This document shows positions 6,351 through 9,733 of a DNA stretch of 9,733 bases, piece by piece (position 1 is the stretch's first letter; every line of letters begins with the position of its first letter). Source of the stretch: Holophagales bacterium (GTDB taxonomy: Bacteria; Acidobacteriota; Holophagae; Holophagales; Holophagaceae); the NCBI GenBank assembly GCA_031256155.1, contig JAIRRD010000097.1, forward strand, positions 1-9,733, written 5' to 3'. The translations under genes and the position numbers were made by a program. Under the pieces are notes generated by a model, which was given only the letters and a program-made list of their open reading frames with translations, ran no database searches and was not told the origin of the DNA.

Positions 6351-7010
6351 ATGAACAGAACCAAGTTGTTGAGCATATTTGCGGTTCTGGCAACATTCGT
6401 CATATATCTTGTGGGCTGTGCCACCGGCTTGGACAATGCGCCGGGAGTCAATAACCTTCTGGGAGGTCACCCGACTGAATGGGCAAAGACTCATTGGTCA
6501 GGTATCTCAAAGAAATCAGGGGGATGTGAAACTTGTCACGGTTCCATCACAAATAAAGAGTTGGCTGGCGGAATTTCAAAAGTGAGTTGTTTTTCCTGTC
6601 ATATTAATGGTGTAAAACATACACCCGGCTTCGCAGACCCCGCAAGACATGGCAAAAACTCTGCCCAAATGGTGCCAGACACTGAGCCAATTTTAATGAC
6701 AGGTTTTGTCACCTGCCAGATGTGTCATGGCGATGATTACAGAGGCGGCCATGCACTTTCCTGCATGACCTGTCACACTAAGGCACCCCATCCAGACAAG
6801 CCGTGGCACGTATCAAGTACCGATCCATCATGGTCTGCCAGCGCGGTCACCCACAACGTGACCGCTGAAGAAAGCGCTTCCGCCTGCGTCCAGTGCCACA
6901 AAGACGGGGCCAATTCAACACTGGTTCCGAAAGTGCCACCCCTTCCCGACGCTCCTCCAGGTTGCTTCAACAATACTCTTTGTCACCCCACAATGTCCAC
7001 CACGCGCTGA
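6351..7010 (+). CDS. Lipoprotein multiheme c-type cytochrome, five CXXCH plus one CX5CH
   Basis: This 219-residue protein has a classical lipoprotein signal with LVGC at 20-23, so C23 is the likely lipidated residue. Canonical heme sites are CETCH (59-63), CFSCH (80-84), CQMCH (122-126), CMTCH (138-142) and CVQCH (179-183). Near the C-terminus CFNNTLCH (205-212) has two cysteines five residues apart followed by His, a possible sixth, non-standard heme site or a disulfide. As an outer-membrane lipoprotein it could sit on the periplasmic side and feed the porin, or on the surface between the conduit and the decaheme reductase. AGGGAGGG at 6337-6344 is 6 bases from the ATG. The gene lies 36 bases after the pentaheme gene and 50 bases before the decaheme gene. 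Electron transfer is secure; exact position in the chain is inferred. Confidence 0.88.
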   Translation: MNRTKLLSIFAVLATFVIYLVGCATGLDNAPGVNNLLGGHPTEWAKTHWSGISKKSGGCETCHGSITNKELAGGISKVSCFSCHINGVKHTPGFADPARHGKNSAQMVPDTEPILMTGFVTCQMCHGDDYRGGHALSCMTCHTKAPHPDKPWHVSSTDPSWSASAVTHNVTAEESASACVQCHKDGANSTLVPKVPPLPDAPPGCFNNTLCHPTMSTTR

Positions 7011-7047
7011 TTTAATTGTTATGTGCCGGATTAACTCATCATTTAGC

Positions 7048-7053
7048 AGGGAG
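7048..7053 (+). promoter_or_regulatory. Shine-Dalgarno AGGGAG that sets the decaheme cytochrome start
   Basis: AGGGAG is 7 bases from ATG 7061. From this ATG the protein opens with a normal signal peptide. The in-frame TTG at 7016 would add 15 residues, has no ribosome site and would place polar residues before the signal, so it is rejected. Confidence 0.85.
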
Positions 7054-7060
7054 AATTAAC

Positions 7061-9592
7061 ATGACACTAAGGTCGTTCAAAACTATCGGTAGTTTAGCGG
7101 TTGCTGCGGCAATGGCTCTGTTGCTTATAGATTGCCGGGGCGCAACCGGGCAGGATGGCAGGGACGGAGACGCTGGCAAAGATGGCCAACACGGAAACGT
7201 CATCAACATCCGTACCCTGACCAGCGAACAATGGGCAAACCTGCGATTAAAAGGCGAAGTAACCGGCGTTACAATGGGAACAACACCTATTGTTGACTTT
7301 AAGCTGACAGACCACAATGATACGCCCATATCCGGCATGGGCTGGACCAGCAAGGCTTCTACTGCTGTGTATGCCAATTATCCGAATCTTTCTTTCGGCA
7401 TCGCCAAGTTGATTCCTGAAAAAACCGGAGACAACAACCTAATGGAGCCAAGCCGGTGGGTCAATTACATAGTTACGAGCAACCCAACAGCCGCCGCTCC
7501 AGATACCTGGAATCCAACACGCCCCACAACTGATAATATAGGGACTCTGGTTGACAATGGAGATGGAACTTATAAATACACTTTCCGCCGCGATATCTCG
7601 CAGACCAAGGCCCAGTTGGACGCTTTCAGTAATACAGGGAATAACATTAAAGAAGACCTGGATGATGTGACATATCAGCCAACACTGACACACCGCATAA
7701 CAATACAGGCTGGCGGCGCATTTCGCGGTACGGGCAATACTGGCACCAGAGACGCCAATACACCCGATGGAAGCGACTCCGGCCGTGTGGCAATAAATAC
7801 GTTGGAGTCGGCCAATATTATTTATGACTTTATTCCGTCAACCGGCAAACCCGTTAGCGCCGCTGACGCACAGAGGGAACTCGTCAGCACAGCCGCCTGT
7901 AATGATTGTCACGGTGTGCTGGGTCATGGCTTTCACAACGGCGGCCGCACAGATGCCAGGTATTGTGCTATGTGCCATACAGACCAGCGTAAGTATGGAT
8001 ACGCCAATGACACCAACAATAAACAAAAAAACCGCGCCACCGGCAATTTCATAATGCTGGGTCACACACTGCACATGGGCAACAGAACTTTCCAGAATTA
8101 TCAGTTGACACCCCGCACTACACACAACTACAACTACGCCGGTATTGCCTACAAAGAAACCTGCTACCCGATGGACATCCGCAACTGCACACAGTGCCAC
8201 AGGAGCGACCGTCCGGGCGCACCCGCACCCCAGGGCGATAACTGGAAAAAGAAGCCCAGCCGTTTGGCCTGCGGCAGTTGCCATGACGGCATTGATTGGG
8301 ACACGGCTCGTCATCATGGCGGTGTCAGATTGGAAGATCGGTGTGGACAATGCCATAGCGAGACAGCGAATCCTTCACCCTTCAACTCCCACAGACCAGT
8401 TGATGTGACAAGACTCAATACGACCACGTCCGACCGCTTTCGCAACTTTACTTACGACTTGAGGAGCGCGACACTGAATGGCGAAAGACGCCCGGTGGTT
8501 CAGTTCAGAATCAAACTGGATGGAGAGCCGATTATAAACGCTTCTCAGTTGACAACGCTACCCGGATTTACTGGCGGTCCAGGCTTCTATTTTGCGTATG
8601 CGTTGCCAAAGGATGGCATAGACAAGCCGGCTGATTTTAATGCGAGTGCCAATGCCAATGTGTCAGCAGCTACCAATACGTTTTCCGCCACTCCCGATGC
8701 CGAAGGCTACTGGACTGCAACATTAAATTCCATAACCATTCCGGTTAATGCCAGCATGGTTACTTGTTACATGACACGTGGCTATGTACAGACTGATATA
8801 TCTAGCACCCCTGACACACTCTACGCCAGAAATCGCGTAACAGCTTCAAAGAAAGTACTTGTAACTGGCCAGGGATATACGGCAAGGCGCGAAGTGGTGA
8901 GCGCGGAAAAATGTAACGACTGTCACGACATGCTTGGCGCCAGTTATATAACACGTCAGTATGGTGCCCACGGCCAGAGCATGGCAAATGACCCATCCCT
9001 GTGCGGCGTGTGCCATTGGGTGAACAGATCCAGTATGGGCTGGTCGGGCAATATTCAGTACATCACGCACGCTGTGCATGGCATAGGCAAGCGCACCGTA
9101 CAGTATGGCAGATACATAAACGTTGTAAGACCCAATGTGCTGAAGGGCATTGGCGGGGCAGGTTACTCCGGTGTTTTGAATAACTGTGAACAGTGCCACC
9201 TCCCCGGCACATACGATTTCAGCAATCCGGCCTCGCTGACAGCACTGCCGAGCCTGCTGTGGAGTACCGTTGCGAGTGGTACCGTTGCGGCTAACGTGGA
9301 TAACTCACCATATATTGTGCCCGGCAGCTATGGTGACGCATTCACTGCCAGTAATCAGGCAGCTATAACGACACTGGTGAACTCGCCAATAACGCATGCT
9401 TGTTTTGGATGCCATGATTCCGTGCCTGCTGTCGAACATATGAAGCTAAATGGCGGTTCTTTCTTCGCCACACGCGGCTCGCTCAACGGCAATGTTCTTG
9501 GCGGCGCGTTAAAAGCAAAGGTTGAGACCTGCCTGATTTGCCACGGCAGCGGCAAGATAGCTGACATCAAGTCCTCCCACAGTAAGTTCTGA
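7061..9592 (+). CDS. OmcA/MtrC-family decaheme c-type cytochrome (putative extracellular terminal reductase)
   Basis: The 843-residue protein has exactly ten CXXCH sites in two groups of five, at 280, 302, 376, 404, 428 and 618, 648, 709, 781, 824 (first Cys). The hemes are separated by beta-rich stretches (about 48-270 and 445-615), matching the I-II-III-IV domain plan of MtrC and OmcA. The two halves echo each other: CNDCHGVLG and CNDCHDMLG open them, and HTLHMGNRT (335-343) parallels HAVHGIGKRT (670-679). IRNCTQCH (373-380) is typical of the family. The N-terminus is an export signal (1-24) followed by C25, but Asp at the -1 position (LIDC) breaks the lipobox rule. Seven collagen-like Gly-X-Y triplets (27-47) form a stalk. 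In known relatives this protein is surface-exposed and passes electrons to Fe(III), Mn(IV), humics or electrodes. It is the last gene of the operon, followed by a terminator. Confidence 0.93.
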   Translation: MTLRSFKTIGSLAVAAAMALLLIDCRGATGQDGRDGDAGKDGQHGNVINIRTLTSEQWANLRLKGEVTGVTMGTTPIVDFKLTDHNDTPISGMGWTSKASTAVYANYPNLSFGIAKLIPEKTGDNNLMEPSRWVNYIVTSNPTAAAPDTWNPTRPTTDNIGTLVDNGDGTYKYTFRRDISQTKAQLDAFSNTGNNIKEDLDDVTYQPTLTHRITIQAGGAFRGTGNTGTRDANTPDGSDSGRVAINTLESANIIYDFIPSTGKPVSAADAQRELVSTAACNDCHGVLGHGFHNGGRTDARYCAMCHTDQRKYGYANDTNNKQKNRATGNFIMLGHTLHMGNRTFQNYQLTPRTTHNYNYAGIAYKETCYPMDIRNCTQCHRSDRPGAPAPQGDNWKKKPSRLACGSCHDGIDWDTARHHGGVRLEDRCGQCHSETANPSPFNSHRPVDVTRLNTTTSDRFRNFTYDLRSATLNGERRPVVQFRIKLDGEPIINASQLTTLPGFTGGPGFYFAYALPKDGIDKPADFNASANANVSAATNTFSATPDAEGYWTATLNSITIPVNASMVTCYMTRGYVQTDISSTPDTLYARNRVTASKKVLVTGQGYTARREVVSAEKCNDCHDMLGASYITRQYGAHGQSMANDPSLCGVCHWVNRSSMGWSGNIQYITHAVHGIGKRTVQYGRYINVVRPNVLKGIGGAGYSGVLNNCEQCHLPGTYDFSNPASLTALPSLLWSTVASGTVAANVDNSPYIVPGSYGDAFTASNQAAITTLVNSPITHACFGCHDSVPAVEHMKLNGGSFFATRGSLNGNVLGGALKAKVETCLICHGSGKIADIKSSHSKF
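7139..7201 (+). repeat. Collagen-like Gly-X-Y segment in the decaheme cytochrome
   Basis: Residues 27-47 are seven unbroken Gly-X-Y triplets, including GRD, GKD and GQD, directly after the export signal. This probably forms a flexible or trimerising tether between the membrane and domain I. Short collagen-like stretches after the signal peptide are also found in other OmcA/MtrC-family proteins. Confidence 0.8.
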
Positions 9593-9604
9593 TATGTATA
9601 GTGG

Positions 9605-9650
9605 TTCCCTCTCAAATTTGCGTTCCGCAATTTCGAGAGGGAAGGTTTTA
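9605..9650 (+). terminator. Intrinsic terminator after the cytochrome operon
   Basis: Arms 9605-9621 and 9627-9643 pair over 17 positions with two mismatches and a 5-base loop; the base of the stem is an unbroken 9-bp TTCCCTCTC/GAGAGGGAA. GGTTTTA follows. It begins 12 bases after the decaheme stop. The T-run is short (four), but position and stability fit a terminator, possibly serving the convergent gene too. Confidence 0.75.
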
Positions 9651-9669
9651 GGGCAAATTCACTTTGAGA

Positions 9670-9733
9670 TTATTTCAATTCGGATTTCTTGCCTGAAGAG
9701 GAATCATCCGCTTTATCTTTTTGAACTACTGCA
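9670..9733 (-). CDS. Probable 3' end of a convergent gene (partial)
   Basis: Reading leftward from the window edge, one minus-strand frame stays open to a TAA at 9670-9672 and would encode a C-terminal tail AVVQKDKADDSSSGKKSELK. The Lys/Ser/Asp-rich composition is typical of a disordered protein tail. Its position 27 bases beyond the terminator hairpin fits a convergent gene. With only about 20 residues visible the call is tentative and no function can be given. Confidence 0.4.
   Translation of the reverse strand, partial: AVVQKDKADDSSSGKKSELK

Noticed and set aside
7016..7060. TTG start adding 15 residues to the decaheme cytochrome
   Set aside because: It has no ribosome site and would put polar residues before the signal peptide; ATG 7061 has AGGGAG at the right distance.
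7838..8356. 172-codon minus-strand open frame inside the decaheme cytochrome gene
   Set aside because: It lies opposite a strongly supported ten-heme coding frame, and its Cys/Val/Ala-rich product is what antisense of heme and repeat codons gives. No ribosome site or recognisable domain was seen.
9264..9289. 11-base direct repeat GTACCGTTGCG with 15-base period in the decaheme gene
   Set aside because: It is a short in-frame repeat (STVAS/GTVAA) in a linker between heme sites, with no sign of wider function.

Overview
The window reads as chromosome from a Gram-negative, anaerobic or metal-respiring type of bacterium. The evidence is an outer-membrane beta-barrel followed by three multiheme c-type cytochromes with about 20 canonical CXXCH heme sites in total, together with signal peptides and lipoprotein-like N-termini. 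The lineage cannot be fixed from the sequence alone. An MtrC/OmcA-family cytochrome with a collagen-like stalk fits desulfuromonad-like or acidobacterial iron reducers. The PurN-like protein has a GGRGMYG-type loop that I associate with Bacteroidetes/Acidobacteria-type enzymes. No mobile element, tRNA, rRNA or CRISPR array was seen.

Layout. (1) 22-64: a perfect 19-bp inverted repeat just past the end of a minus-strand gene. (2) 72-614, minus: a free-standing GHKL/HATPase regulatory protein of the anti-sigma/SpoIIE-partner type. (3) 615-789: a divergent control region with a near-perfect 21-bp operator-like dyad in front of pta. (4) 790-4369, plus: a housekeeping-like run of phosphate acetyltransferase (pta), PurN-type formyltransferase, Gfo/Idh/MocA dehydrogenase and a beta-lactamase-fold serine hydrolase that lacks its usual N-terminus. 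(5) 4370-4455: a very AT-rich gap with a dyad and a probable promoter. (6) 4456-9592, plus: a compact operon of beta-barrel porin, 5-heme cytochrome, 5-heme (+1 unusual CX5CH) lipoprotein cytochrome and 10-heme MtrC/OmcA-like cytochrome. (7) 9605-9650: a terminator hairpin. (8) 9670-9733: the probable 3' end of a convergent minus-strand gene.

How the genes work together. The last operon has the logic of a porin-cytochrome conduit. The barrel would hold heme proteins across the outer membrane, the small cytochromes would bring electrons from the periplasm, and the decaheme protein would be the outside terminal reductase for metals, humics or electrodes. Unlike Shewanella MtrCAB there is no single decaheme MtrA. 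Two small cytochromes of about five hemes each sit where it would be, which is the most interesting point in the window. Pta would link acetyl-CoA to acetyl phosphate in the same energy metabolism, but the link is only inferred from proximity.
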